From: Burkholderiales bacterium
GTDB taxonomy: Bacteria; Pseudomonadota; Gammaproteobacteria; Burkholderiales; Burkholderiaceae
Direction of reading: 5' to 3'
NCBI GenBank assembly: GCA_021287185.1
Contig: JAJTAZ010000011.1
Coordinates: 62,001 to 126,000, forward strand
Length of the DNA stretch: 64,000 bases
A model generated the notes under the pieces. That model saw nothing but the letters and a program-made list of their open reading frames with translations. It was not told where the DNA came from and made no database searches. Both the position numbers and the translations under genes were made by a program. Shown piece by piece: positions 49,859 to 58,796 of this stretch; position 1 is the stretch's first letter, and each line of letters starts with the position of its first letter.

Positions 49859-49908
49859 CATTTTCAAAATGGGTTTCAAAGTGTAATGATGAGACCATTT
49901 TGAAAATG
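49859..49908. promoter_or_regulatory. Paired 13-bp palindromes in the acnD upstream region
   Basis: CATTTTCAAAATG (49859-49871) and CATTTTGAAAATG (49896-49908) are each odd-length palindromes and, with an added G/C, also form a perfect 14-bp inverted repeat with each other around a 22-nt loop. Centres are 37 bp apart, about three and a half helical turns. They look like two operator sites or one large hairpin, 65-110 bp before acnD. Confidence 0.5.
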
Positions 49909-49972
49909 AGTGTTGTTGACATAGGTAGCCTCACACTTTAGCAATTTATTTTTAACTTCAATCACAAAAGAT

Positions 49973-52582
49973 ATGACAAACTACCGCAAACCCCTTCCCA
50001 ATCACAATGTTGATTATTACGATACCCGTGCTGCTGTCAATGCCATCCAAGCAGGCGCGTATGAAACTCTGCCCTACACTTCGCGCGTATTGGCAGAGCA
50101 ATTGGTGCGTAAATCGTGCGATTACATCAGCCCTGACGAAAATCCCAATTATCTGAACGAATGCTTGACGCAACTCATCGAACGTAAGCAAACCATGGAC
50201 TTTCCGTGGTTCCCAGCGCGCGTGGTCTGCCACGATATTCTTGGTCAAACCGCTTTGGTTGACCTCGCAGGTTTGCGCGATGCGATTGCCGAGCAAGGCG
50301 GCGATCCCGCCAAAGTCAATCCTGTCGTGCCGACGCAACTCATCGTGGATCACTCTTTGGCGGTGGAATGTGGTGGTTTTGACCCCGATGCCTTTGCGAA
50401 AAACCGTGCAATTGAAGACCGCCGCAACGAAGACCGTTTCCATTTCATCGACTGGTGTGCCACGGCGTTTGAAAATGTCAACGTGATTCCAGCGGGCAAC
50501 GGCATCATGCACCAAATCAATCTCGAAAAAATGTCACCCGTGATTCAAAACCGCGACGGCGTGGCTTTCCCAGATACCTGTGTCGGTACCGACAGCCACA
50601 CGCCACACGTGGATGCTTTGGGTGTGATTGCCATTGGTGTCGGTGGCTTGGAAGCCGAAACTGTGATGCTCGGTCGCGCATCCATGATGCGTTTACCCGA
50701 CATCGTCGGTGTTGAACTCGTCGGCAAGCGTCAAGCGGGCATCACCGCGACCGATATCGTGCTCGCGCTCACCGAATACTTACGCAAAGAACGCGTGGTG
50801 GGTGCGTATGTTGAATTTTTTGGCGAAGGTGCGGACTCGATGAGCATTGGCGATCGTGCAACCATCTCGAATATGACCCCAGAATACGGTGCAACTGCGG
50901 CGATGTTCTACATTGACCAACAAACCATTGACTACCTCAAACTCACAGGTCGCGAGGATGCGCAAGTCAAATTGGTTGAAGACTATGCGAAAACCACAGG
51001 CTTGTGGGCAACCGACCTGAAAACCGCAGTGTATCCACGCGTATTGAAATTCGATTTATCCACTGTGGTGCGCAACATGGCGGGCCCATCGAATCCGCAC
51101 GCTCGCCTGCCAACCAGCGAATTGGCAGCCAAAGGCATCGCTGCGCCATGGACACTCGAAGAAGGCAAAATGCCCGATGGCGCAGTCATCATTGCTGCGA
51201 TTACCAGCTGTACCAACACATCAAACCCACGCAATACCGTTGCCGCAGGTTTGCTCGCACGCAAAGCCAATCAATTGGGTTTGACGCGCAAACCTTGGGT
51301 CAAGTCTTCATTCGCGCCTGGGTCTAAAGCCGCCGCGCTCTACCTCGAAGAAGCGGGCGTTTTACGCGACCTTGAGCAACTCGGTTTCGGCATTGTCGCG
51401 TATGCTTGTACCACGTGTAACGGTATGAGTGGTGCTTTGGATCCAGTGATTGAGCAAGAAATTGTCGAGCGTGATTTGTACGCCACCGCTGTGTTGTCTG
51501 GTAACCGTAATTTTGACGGTCGCATTCATCCGCAAGCCAAACAAGCCTTCCTCGCTTCGCCTCCATTGGTCGTTGCCTATGCGATTGCAGGTACGATTCG
51601 TTTTGACATTGAAAAAGATGCTTTGGGCTATGATAAGGATGGTAATCCCATCACATTGAAAGACATCTGGCCTTCAGACGAGGAAATCGATGCTTTGGTG
51701 GCCAAATCGGTCAAACCTGAGCAATTCCGCAAAGTGTATATCCCGATGTTTGAACAACGTGCAGGCGAAAAAGCCAGCAGCCCATTGTACGACTGGCGTC
51801 CAATGTCCACCTACATCCGCCGCCCACCTTACTGGGAAGGCGCATTGGCAGGCGAGCGCACGCTCAAAGGCATGCGTCCATTGGCAATTTTGCCCGACAA
51901 CATCACCACCGACCACTTGTCGCCATCCAATGCGATTACCAAAAAATCTGCGGCAGGCGAATATTTGGCGAAAATGGGCTTACCAGAGGAAGATTTCAAC
52001 AGCTACGCCACCCACCGTGGTGACCATTTGACCGCACAACGTGCGACTTTTGCCAATCCAAAATTGTCCAACGAAATGGTGCGCAACGAAGACGGTACAG
52101 TCAAACAAGGCTCACTCGCTCGTATCGAGCCCGATGGACAAGTCACGCGCATGTGGGAAGCGATTGAAACCTATATGGAGCGCAAACAACCGCTCATCAT
52201 CATCGCAGGTGCTGATTATGGTCAAGGTTCTTCACGCGACTGGGCGGCCAAAGGCGTGCGCTTGGCTGGGGTAGAAGCCATCGTTGCCGAAGGTTTTGAG
52301 CGCATCCATCGCACGAATCTCATTGGTATGGGTGTATTACCCTTGCAATTCCAAGACGGCGTGAACCGTTTGACGCTTGGCTTGGATGGCACGGAAACCT
52401 ACGATGTGGTGGGCGAACGCACACCGCGCTGCGAATTGACCCTTGTGATTCATCGCAAAAATGGCGAAACCGTACAAGTGCCTGTGCTGTGCCGCTTGGA
52501 CACCGCCGAAGAAGTATTGGTGTACCAAGCAGGCGGCGTACTACAACGTTTTGCGCAGGACTTTTTGGCTGGCGCAGTATAA
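49973..52582 (+). CDS. acnD: Fe/S-dependent 2-methylisocitrate dehydratase AcnD
   Basis: AcnD dehydrates 2-methylcitrate towards 2-methyl-cis-aconitate (with PrpF assisting) and replaces PrpD in this branch of the methylcitrate cycle. The start MTNYRKPLPNHNVDYYDTRAAV is AcnD-like. The cluster-binding cysteines are in AAITSCTNTSNPRNT and CTTCNGMSGALDP; VGTDSHTPHVDALGVIAIGVGG and GADYGQGSSRDWAAKGVRL are aconitase signatures. 869 residues, normal. Shine-Dalgarno weak. It follows prpC by about 190 bp; the cognate prpF lies 6 kb away. Confidence 0.97.
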   Translation: MTNYRKPLPNHNVDYYDTRAAVNAIQAGAYETLPYTSRVLAEQLVRKSCDYISPDENPNYLNECLTQLIERKQTMDFPWFPARVVCHDILGQTALVDLAGLRDAIAEQGGDPAKVNPVVPTQLIVDHSLAVECGGFDPDAFAKNRAIEDRRNEDRFHFIDWCATAFENVNVIPAGNGIMHQINLEKMSPVIQNRDGVAFPDTCVGTDSHTPHVDALGVIAIGVGGLEAETVMLGRASMMRLPDIVGVELVGKRQAGITATDIVLALTEYLRKERVVGAYVEFFGEGADSMSIGDRATISNMTPEYGATAAMFYIDQQTIDYLKLTGREDAQVKLVEDYAKTTGLWATDLKTAVYPRVLKFDLSTVVRNMAGPSNPHARLPTSELAAKGIAAPWTLEEGKMPDGAVIIAAITSCTNTSNPRNTVAAGLLARKANQLGLTRKPWVKSSFAPGSKAAALYLEEAGVLRDLEQLGFGIVAYACTTCNGMSGALDPVIEQEIVERDLYATAVLSGNRNFDGRIHPQAKQAFLASPPLVVAYAIAGTIRFDIEKDALGYDKDGNPITLKDIWPSDEEIDALVAKSVKPEQFRKVYIPMFEQRAGEKASSPLYDWRPMSTYIRRPPYWEGALAGERTLKGMRPLAILPDNITTDHLSPSNAITKKSAAGEYLAKMGLPEEDFNSYATHRGDHLTAQRATFANPKLSNEMVRNEDGTVKQGSLARIEPDGQVTRMWEAIETYMERKQPLIIIAGADYGQGSSRDWAAKGVRLAGVEAIVAEGFERIHRTNLIGMGVLPLQFQDGVNRLTLGLDGTETYDVVGERTPRCELTLVIHRKNGETVQVPVLCRLDTAEEVLVYQAGGVLQRFAQDFLAGAV

Positions 52583-52599
52583 GGCTTGGTTTCATAAAC

Positions 52600-52627
52600 A
52601 AAACGGACTGCATCGCAGTCCGTTTTT
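52600..52627 (+). terminator. Intrinsic terminator after acnD
   Basis: AAACGGACTG / CAGTCCGTTT with a CATCG loop is followed by TTTTTATTT, 18 bp past the acnD stop. Confidence 0.92.
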
Positions 52628-52735
52628 ATTTGTTTTTATTGTTAATTTTAATGAACGATAAACTTACTTGTCGCTCACTACTTCGTGTTTCTAAAAAATC
52701 ACTAACTCATATATTTTCGGCACAATGCATTCCGC

Positions 52736-53257
52736 TTATTGCACCCTACAGTTTTCCTTAACCACGCCCCACTTCTCTAATTTCTCTTCAAATCTCATCC
52801 TTGCATTGGCTGGACTGGTGCTGGGGAGCGGGACGATGTGCACGCGGGGGTTCAGTTGTTTGGCAATATGACGTTTGAACAGGGTTGCGGCCGCACCACC
52901 ATTCAGATAGATGATTTGGATGCTGGGGTAGGCATTCATCAATCCGATGATGTCGTTGGGGATGACGGTGTCGTGTTGAATCGCACTGTCGAGGCTGCCG
53001 TGGCGTTGGGCACTGGCAATGACGTCCCACAGGGCGATGCGGTTGTTCTGGAGCAGTTCGATGCGTTGTGCATAGTTGCATGATGTCCCGTTGGCGAATA
53101 GGGCTTCGATGATGCGCCAAAAAGCATTGTGCGGATGAGCGTAGTATTGCTGCTCGCCCAGCGAGGCGACGCTGGGTAGGGAACCAAGGATAAGCGCGAT
53201 GGGTAGCGGGTGTTGCTCATTGGGTAGAATGCAGTTGAAACTCCGTATCATGGTCAT
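52736..53257 (-). CDS. DNA-deoxyinosine glycosylase-like protein (uracil-DNA glycosylase superfamily)
   Basis: A 173-residue protein of the UDG superfamily branch annotated as hypoxanthine/deoxyinosine glycosylase. The opening ALILGSLPSVASLGEQQYYAHPHNAFWRIIEALF carries the GSLPS and YYAHPxNxFW motifs, and HIVPLPSTSPANARMRFEEKLEKW is the late motif with the PSTSPAN segment. Such enzymes excise deaminated bases. It is a single minus-strand gene inserted between acnD and the CoA-transferase gene. Start could be ATG 53257 or the ATG two codons later. Confidence 0.88.
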   Translation of the reverse strand: MTMIRSFNCILPNEQHPLPIALILGSLPSVASLGEQQYYAHPHNAFWRIIEALFANGTSCNYAQRIELLQNNRIALWDVIASAQRHGSLDSAIQHDTVIPNDIIGLMNAYPSIQIIYLNGGAAATLFKRHIAKQLNPRVHIVPLPSTSPANARMRFEEKLEKWGVVKENCRVQ

Positions 53258-53588
53258 TCACTTCAGTGGTTTGGATCTTTGTAAATTTACAGTTTTTACA
53301 GTTCCTGTGTGGTTATTGTAGTCTTTTATTCATCTGTAACGGTGTAAGCAACGCTACACTCATAGAAAATACTGAATCCGATAAAGACTTCAGTTTTCAC
53401 CGCATGGGGACTGAGGGGCTTTGCCAAACCCTACTTTTCGGGTATCATAAATTTTTTTGATTTCAGCCACGTGTCAGCCTTATCCATTACAATCGCACGT
53501 TAACAATCTTTGATTGGCATTGCGAGCGATTGGTTGCTCAACCACAAAACCCTTATTTTTAAACTCTATTCACGCAATAGGAGACCTT
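53258..53588. other. Intergenic region upstream of the CoA-transferase gene
   Basis: A 331-bp divergent promoter region. No clear promoter was recognised. Near its end, 53513-53536 (GGCATTGCGAGCGATTGGTTGCTC) looks like a decayed half of the GTCATTGCGAGC palindromic repeat family, and a false in-frame start at 53514 derives from it. Confidence 0.5.
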
Positions 53589-55094
53589 ATGAGTACAGAA
53601 CGCATTCTGTTTGAAGGCTATAAAAGCAAAATCACCACCGCGGAAGAAGCGGCGAAGTTAATCAAAGACGGCTCGGTTCTGGGCGTGAGCGGCTTTACCA
53701 AAGCAGGTGATTCCAAGGCGGTTTTACCCGCTTTGGCACAATTGGCAAAAACCAATCCTGTGCGCGTGTCTTTGCTCTCAGGTGCTTCTTTGGGCTATGA
53801 CACGGAAACCCAATTGGCATTGTCTGATGTGATTGCCAAGCGCATTCCATTCATGGCGGATGCTGAGTTGCGCAAATCCATCAACACGCACAAAGCCCTG
53901 TACATGGATCAGCATTTGTCTGAAACCCATGAAATGCTGTCGAACAAGCATTTTCCAAAGGTCAACACCGCCCTTATCGAAGCATCCAGCATCGATGCGA
54001 ACGGCAACATCATTCCAACCACTTCAGTGGGTAACTCTGCAACGTTTGCAGCATTGGCCGATGAAATCATCATCGAGGTGAATTCAGCGTTCCCTCTCGA
54101 ATTCAACGGCATTCACGACATCTACATCCCCACGGCTTATCCAAACCGTGAAGCAGTCAACGTGACCCACGTGGACACGCGCATTGGCACGACCTACATC
54201 AAGGTTGACCCATCTAAAGTCGTGGCTGTGGTTTTGACCAACAAGCCCGATGCACCTGCGGTGATTTCCGCACCCGATGCTGTGACTTCAGGTATTTCAA
54301 AACACATCACGGACTTTTTCAATAAAGAAGTCGCCGAAGGTCGTTTGACCAAATCCCTCATGCCACTGCAAGCGGGGATTGGTAAAATCGCCAACGCCGT
54401 GCTCTCAGGCTTGGTACACAGCGATTTTGAAGACTTGGTGATGTATTCTGAGGTGTTGCAGGACTCGACTTTTGAATTGATTGATTCAGGCAAAATGAAG
54501 TTCGCCTCAACCACGTCCATCACGATTTCGCAGGAGTGCTACGACAATTTCATCAACAATTTTGACCAATACAAGGACAAAATTGTTCTGCGTCCGCAAA
54601 ACGTGAGTAATCTCCCCGAAGTCATTCGTCGCCTCGGCATCATCGGCATCAACACCGCGATTGAATTTGACATCTACGGTAATGTCAACTCGACCCACAT
54701 TGGTGGCACGCGTATGATGAACGGCATCGGCGGTTCGGGCGACTTTGCGCGCAATGCCTTTATCTCGATTTTCGTCTGCCCATCGGTGGGCAAAGGCGGC
54801 TCGATTTCACAAGTCGTACCGATGGTGCCACACCACGACCATACCGAGCATGATGTGGATGTGGTGGTGACGGAACAGGGCTTGGCGGATTTGCGCGGAC
54901 TCGCGCCTCGCGAACGTGCGCAACGCATCATTGACAATTGCTGCCATCCTGATTACCGTCCACAGTTGCAAGCCTACTTTGATGAAGCCTGCAAGCACGG
55001 CGGCCAAACCCCACACATCATGGAAAAAGCCTTCTCATGGCATGTGAATCTGCGTGACCACGGCACCATGAAATTAAATGAAGAGATTTACTGA
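53589..55094 (+). CDS. Acetyl-CoA hydrolase / succinyl-CoA:acetate (propionate) CoA-transferase family protein
   Basis: A 501-residue CoA-transferase of the Ach1/AarC/ScpC family. It has KDGSVLGVSGFTKAGDSKAVLPAL, IEASSIDANGNIIPTTSVGN, the segment LQAGIGKIANAVLSGLVHSDFEDLVMYSEVLQD with the presumed catalytic Glu in MYSEVLQD, GGTRMMNGIGGSGDFARNAF and TEQGLADLRGLAPRERA. Members move CoA between succinyl-CoA, acetate or propionate. The position in a propionate locus suggests a propionate/succinate role, though acetate is equally possible. The start is ATG 53589 with AGGAGA seven bases upstream; the upstream in-frame ATG comes from a repeat remnant. Confidence 0.92.
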   Translation: MSTERILFEGYKSKITTAEEAAKLIKDGSVLGVSGFTKAGDSKAVLPALAQLAKTNPVRVSLLSGASLGYDTETQLALSDVIAKRIPFMADAELRKSINTHKALYMDQHLSETHEMLSNKHFPKVNTALIEASSIDANGNIIPTTSVGNSATFAALADEIIIEVNSAFPLEFNGIHDIYIPTAYPNREAVNVTHVDTRIGTTYIKVDPSKVVAVVLTNKPDAPAVISAPDAVTSGISKHITDFFNKEVAEGRLTKSLMPLQAGIGKIANAVLSGLVHSDFEDLVMYSEVLQDSTFELIDSGKMKFASTTSITISQECYDNFINNFDQYKDKIVLRPQNVSNLPEVIRRLGIIGINTAIEFDIYGNVNSTHIGGTRMMNGIGGSGDFARNAFISIFVCPSVGKGGSISQVVPMVPHHDHTEHDVDVVVTEQGLADLRGLAPRERAQRIIDNCCHPDYRPQLQAYFDEACKHGGQTPHIMEKAFSWHVNLRDHGTMKLNEEIY

Positions 55095-55122
55095 AATTCC
55101 AATATTCCGTAAGTAAACGGAT

Positions 55123-55151
55123 ACGGGCTACGCACAGTAGCCCGTTTTTTT
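55123..55151 (+). terminator. Intrinsic terminator after the CoA-transferase gene
   Basis: ACGGGCTA / TAGCCCGT with a short loop, followed by TTTTTTTAT, 28 bp past the stop. Confidence 0.9.
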
Positions 55152-55158
55152 ATGTCCT

Positions 55159-55187
55159 CTTGAAAACCCATTTTTCACCCCCATCCT
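55159..55187 (+). promoter_or_regulatory. Heat-shock (sigma-32 type) promoter of htpG
   Basis: CTTGAA (55159-55164) and CCCCATCCT (55179-55187) are separated by 14 bp, matching the sigma-32 consensus CTTGAA-N13/14-CCCCATnT. They sit about 85 bp before the htpG start, just after the terminator of the preceding gene. Confidence 0.82.
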
Positions 55188-55270
55188 AATTATATCCAAA
55201 TCCTGCACGCATCGCCGTGCAGGTGTTTTATAGAGAATAAGCGCATCATCCATTTTGTTAAGGAGTTTTT

Positions 55271-57184
55271 ATGAGCAAAAAATCCACACACCACACCCAT
55301 AGTTTTCAAGCAGAAGTGGCGCAATTGTTGCATTTGGTCACGCATTCACTGTACTCCAACCCGGAAATTTTCCTACGCGAATTGGTCTCGAACGCCTCCG
55401 ATGCGTGCGATAAATTGCGCTTTGAGGGCTTGAATCAAGCCGAACTGTACGAAAACGACCCCAATCTACGCATTCAGATCACTTTTGATAAAACCGCCAA
55501 AACCCTCACCATTACCGACAACGGTATTGGTTTGACCGAAGCCGATGCGATTGAACACTTGGGTACGATTGCCAAAAGTGGTACGAAAGAGTTTATGAGC
55601 AAACTCACAGGCGAGCAAAAAACCGATGCGCAACTCATCGGTCAATTTGGTGTGGGTTTTTACTCAGGCTTCATCGTTGCCGACAAAATCACGGTCGAAT
55701 CGCGTCGTGCAGGTGCGCCAACCACGGAAGCGGTGCGTTGGGTGAGCAATGGCACAGGTGCATTCACCACCGAAGCCATCAGCCGCGAAGCGCGTGGCAC
55801 GAGTGTGATACTGCACCTGCGTGATGAGTTTGAACAATACCTGAACGCGTGGGAAATCAAACAACTGATTCGCAAATATTCCGACCACATCAGCCTGCCG
55901 ATTGAGATGAAAAAAGAGGTTTGGCAAGATGCGAAGGAAGAAAACCAACCTGGTGAAATGGTGACCACCAATGAGTGGGAAACGGTCAACTCCGCCAGCG
56001 CGTTGTGGACACGTCCGAAAAAAGACATTACCGATGAGCAATACCAAGAGTTTTACAAACACATCAGCCACGATTTCAAAGAACCGCTCGCATGGGCGCA
56101 CAACCGTGTCGAAGGCGCGACTGAATACACGCAATTATTGTTTATCCCTGCGCAAGCACCGCATGATTTGTACTACCGCGAGCACAAATCGGGCTTGAAA
56201 CTCTACGTCAAACGCGTATTCATCATGGACGATGCCGAGCAATTGTTGCCGCAATATTTACGCTTTGTCAAAGGTGTGATTGACAGTTCTGACTTGCCTT
56301 TGAACGTCAGCCGTGAATTGCTGCAAGAATCACGCGATGTCAAAGCGATTCGCGAAGGCAACACCCGTCGCATTTTAAGTACGTTGGAATCATTGGCAAA
56401 CTCGGACGATGCGGCTGAGCAAGAGAAATACGCCAAATTCTACGCCGAGTTTGGCGCAGTGCTCAAAGAAGGCTTGGCTGAGGATGCGGGCAACGCTGAT
56501 AAAATCGCGAAATTATTGCGCTACGCATCTACCAGCAGTGATACACAAACCCGCTCATTGGTACAATACAAAGCCGATATGAAAGACGGGCAAGAAGCGA
56601 TTTACTACCTCACTGCGGAGAACTTTACCACTGCGAAAAACAGCCCACAATTGGAAGTGTTCCGCAAAAAAGGTATTGAAGTATTGCTGATGACCGACCG
56701 CATTGATGAGTGGGCGTTGAACTACCTCACCGAATTTGACGGCACGCCTTTGCGCAGCGTGACCAAAGGCGCGGTCGATTTGGGCAAACTGCAAGACGAA
56801 GAAGAGAAAAAAGCCTTGGACGAAGCCAATGAGCAGATGAAACCACTGATTGAAAAGCTGCAAGAAGTTTTGAAAGACAGCGCAAAATCGGTGCGCATTA
56901 CCACACGCTTGGTTGATAGCCCTGCTTGTCTGGTGGTCGATGAGCACGAACTGTCACCACAAATGATTAAAATGTTCAAACAAATGGGGCAAGACGTTCC
57001 AGAACCGAAGCCGATCCTCGAAATCAATCCCGAACACGCTTTGGTCAAACGTTTGGATAAAAATGAGTCTGAATTCGCCGATTTAGCCCATGTCATTTTT
57101 GACCAAGCAAAAATCGCAGACGGACAAATTCCAGCCGATCCCGCTGGTTATCTCAAACGGGTGAATGCCTTATTGTTGGGTTAA
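55271..57184 (+). CDS. htpG: Molecular chaperone HtpG (Hsp90)
   Basis: HtpG is the bacterial Hsp90, an ATP-dependent chaperone for stress-damaged proteins. It has [39 protein letters not shown] (the conserved N-terminal Hsp90 box), [25 protein letters not shown] and [18 protein letters not shown] (GHKL ATPase). The middle-domain [11 protein letters not shown] and [12 protein letters not shown] follow. Length 637 against 624 in E. coli. AAGGAG precedes the ATG, with a sigma-32-type promoter upstream, and it ends with a terminator. Confidence 0.98.
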   Translation: MSKKSTHHTHSFQAEVAQLLHLVTHSLYSNPEIFLRELVSNASDACDKLRFEGLNQAELYENDPNLRIQITFDKTAKTLTITDNGIGLTEADAIEHLGTIAKSGTKEFMSKLTGEQKTDAQLIGQFGVGFYSGFIVADKITVESRRAGAPTTEAVRWVSNGTGAFTTEAISREARGTSVILHLRDEFEQYLNAWEIKQLIRKYSDHISLPIEMKKEVWQDAKEENQPGEMVTTNEWETVNSASALWTRPKKDITDEQYQEFYKHISHDFKEPLAWAHNRVEGATEYTQLLFIPAQAPHDLYYREHKSGLKLYVKRVFIMDDAEQLLPQYLRFVKGVIDSSDLPLNVSRELLQESRDVKAIREGNTRRILSTLESLANSDDAAEQEKYAKFYAEFGAVLKEGLAEDAGNADKIAKLLRYASTSSDTQTRSLVQYKADMKDGQEAIYYLTAENFTTAKNSPQLEVFRKKGIEVLLMTDRIDEWALNYLTEFDGTPLRSVTKGAVDLGKLQDEEEKKALDEANEQMKPLIEKLQEVLKDSAKSVRITTRLVDSPACLVVDEHELSPQMIKMFKQMGQDVPEPKPILEINPEHALVKRLDKNESEFADLAHVIFDQAKIADGQIPADPAGYLKRVNALLLG

Positions 57185-57189
57185 AATAA

Positions 57190-57219
57190 TGGGGCGCAAT
57201 CGCGCCCCGTTTAGTTTTT
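57190..57219 (+). terminator. Intrinsic terminator after htpG
   Basis: GGGGCGC / GCGCCCC with an AATC loop, followed by GTTTAGTTTTTA. It separates htpG from the convergent minus-strand gene. Confidence 0.85.
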
Positions 57220-57226
57220 ATCCGCG

Positions 57227-57634
57227 TTAAAGTTTTTGCACGCGTACCAACTTCACAATCGCCCACAACTCAAACGCAGCAATCAGCGCGACCATCGCAT
57301 TATTAGCCATCGCACCACCCGTGGCAAAACCCACAACGATGTCACCCAACTCAATCGCCAAGCGTGAAATCAAGGTAATCAATAACCAATCCGCGCGATT
57401 GAACACCAACGAAATCAGTAAGGCAACAACGCTGCCCAAGACACGAACCCCTGTGCTGTAAAAACCCAACTGTGATGAGTAATCCGAAATCTGCGCCCCA
57501 TGAAAAACCATACCAGGATTGAACATGAATACATAAGCAAAAAACAAGCCCGCTAAAATCAGTCCCCATGTAAACACCTTGACCGATGCAGGTATGTCCG
57601 CATGGGAGCCAGTTTTGAATTGATTGTTGTGCAT
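57227..57634 (-). CDS. Small multi-pass membrane protein (DUF4345/DoxX-like)
   Basis: A 135-residue protein with four hydrophobic segments (about 18-38, 58-80, 84-102 and 108-130). The layout and sequence VFTWGLILAGLFFAYVFMFNP plus RLAIELGDIVVGFATGG suggest a DUF4345 or DoxX-related family, but the name is tentative. AAGGAGA precedes the ATG. It follows the frameshifted NAD(P)-binding gene by about 18 bp on the same strand and is probably part of the same HxlR-controlled transcript. Confidence 0.72.
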   Translation of the reverse strand: MHNNQFKTGSHADIPASVKVFTWGLILAGLFFAYVFMFNPGMVFHGAQISDYSSQLGFYSTGVRVLGSVVALLISLVFNRADWLLITLISRLAIELGDIVVGFATGGAMANNAMVALIAAFELWAIVKLVRVQKL

Positions 57635-57652
57635 ATTTCTCCTTTTTACTTC

Positions 57653-58287
57653 TTAACGATTGGACAAAGCGGGATATTGATGTAAATAGTTCGGTTTTTC
57701 GGCTTGTTTCACCATAAAATCCGCCACATCCGCACGGCAAACACTGCCGATATTCATGCCCTTATATAACTTGGTTTCAACGCGGTACTGCTCAGTCAAA
57801 GGCGCATCCTTGAGTAATCCTGGGCGCACCATCACCCAATTCATAGGCGATTGCGCAATAATCTGCTCCATCAGGGTTTTGTCTAAATAAACATCCTTGA
57901 GCAGATATTTAAAAAACATACGCATCACCCAACTGCCATGATAATGACTACTCTCACCTGCACCAAATCCTGTGAGCACAATAAACGGAATATCCAAATT
58001 TAATTCTTGCTGCACTTGCACCAAGAGTCGCGCAAAGTCCGAATACAGCGTCGTTGCTTTCATACTCTTACCTGTACCCAAAGCCACAATCACAGCATCA
58101 GCGTGCTCAATGGCACGCACCAAGTCAGCTTTTGTGGTTGCGCTGCTTTGAGTTTGGTTAAATTGGGTACGTCTGGGACAAGCAACTCTGAGCGCGCTAA
58201 TGTGGTGACATGATGCCCTAAATCCAATGCGCGTTTGACTGTCTCTAAACCTACGCCAGCCGATGCGCCGATAATAGCTATATTCAA
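57653..58287 (-). pseudogene. Frameshifted NAD(P)-binding protein (NmrA/SDR-like)
   Basis: The N-terminal Rossmann part MKLNIAIIGASAGVGLETVKRALDLGHHVTTLARS (GxSxGxG dinucleotide motif) is in one frame and ends near 58140. The rest (TTKADLVRAIEHADAVIVALGTGKS, ending near 57653) is in another frame and matches the middle and C-terminus of the same family. Joining them needs a single-base insertion within about 58135-58150, restoring a product of about 211 residues. No ATG is present: TTG at 58287 (or 58293) lies after AAAAAGGA. Either the gene is inactive by a one-base deletion or this is a sequencing error. Confidence 0.8.
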
Positions 58288-58305
58288 TTTCAATTCCTTT
58301 TTAAA

Positions 58306-58328
58306 AGATATCCCACCAGGAGGTATCT
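58306..58328. promoter_or_regulatory. Candidate HxlR operator in the divergent promoter
   Basis: AGATATC (58306-58312) and GGTATCT (58322-58328) form an imperfect inverted repeat that abuts a TATAAT (58328-58333) reading towards the HxlR gene. It lies between the divergent NAD(P)-binding and HxlR genes, the usual place for HxlR autoregulation. The -35 is not convincing. Confidence 0.5.
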
Positions 58329-58380
58329 ATAATATACTACTAAAACAACGAAAACCACTGTCTTTTAGGATACTAATCAG

Positions 58381-58731
58381 ATGAAAAACAAACAAAAACA
58401 AAGCCAACTGCGCGATGTTCGCGATGTCTTGGACGTTATCGGTGGACGTTGGAAAGCGGCGATTCTCGCCAGTTTGTGCGATAGCGAGAAACGATTTAAT
58501 GAACTCAAAAACGACTTGGGCGAAATCACGCCTCGCACGCTGACCAAAGAACTGCGTTATTTAGAACTCAACCACTTGGTACAAAGAACCACAGCCCCAA
58601 ACAATGCAGTGGCGGTCATTTACCAACTCACCGAACATGGGCACTCTCTTAATCCCGTGATTGCAACTTTGGTCAAATGGGGCAAAAAACACCGCAAAGA
58701 AGTTTTAAACATTGGTAATGTGGGCGAGTAA
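58381..58731 (+). CDS. HxlR-family winged-helix transcriptional regulator
   Basis: A 116-residue regulator of the HxlR family, which typically responds to electrophiles, quinones or redox stress. The family signature DVLDVIGGRWKAAILASLCDSEKRFNELKNDLGEITPRTLTKELRYLE is complete. It carries no Cys at the position used by some redox-sensing relatives, apart from Cys43. It is divergent from the NAD(P)-binding pseudogene and DUF4345-like gene, the likely targets. It lies upstream of prpF on the same strand. Confidence 0.92.
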   Translation: MKNKQKQSQLRDVRDVLDVIGGRWKAAILASLCDSEKRFNELKNDLGEITPRTLTKELRYLELNHLVQRTTAPNNAVAVIYQLTEHGHSLNPVIATLVKWGKKHRKEVLNIGNVGE

Positions 58732-58796
58732 ACGTGTAGGCAAGCCGTAAGGCTCATCATATACCATCAACCCATATTCATTTACAAGGAGCAATC

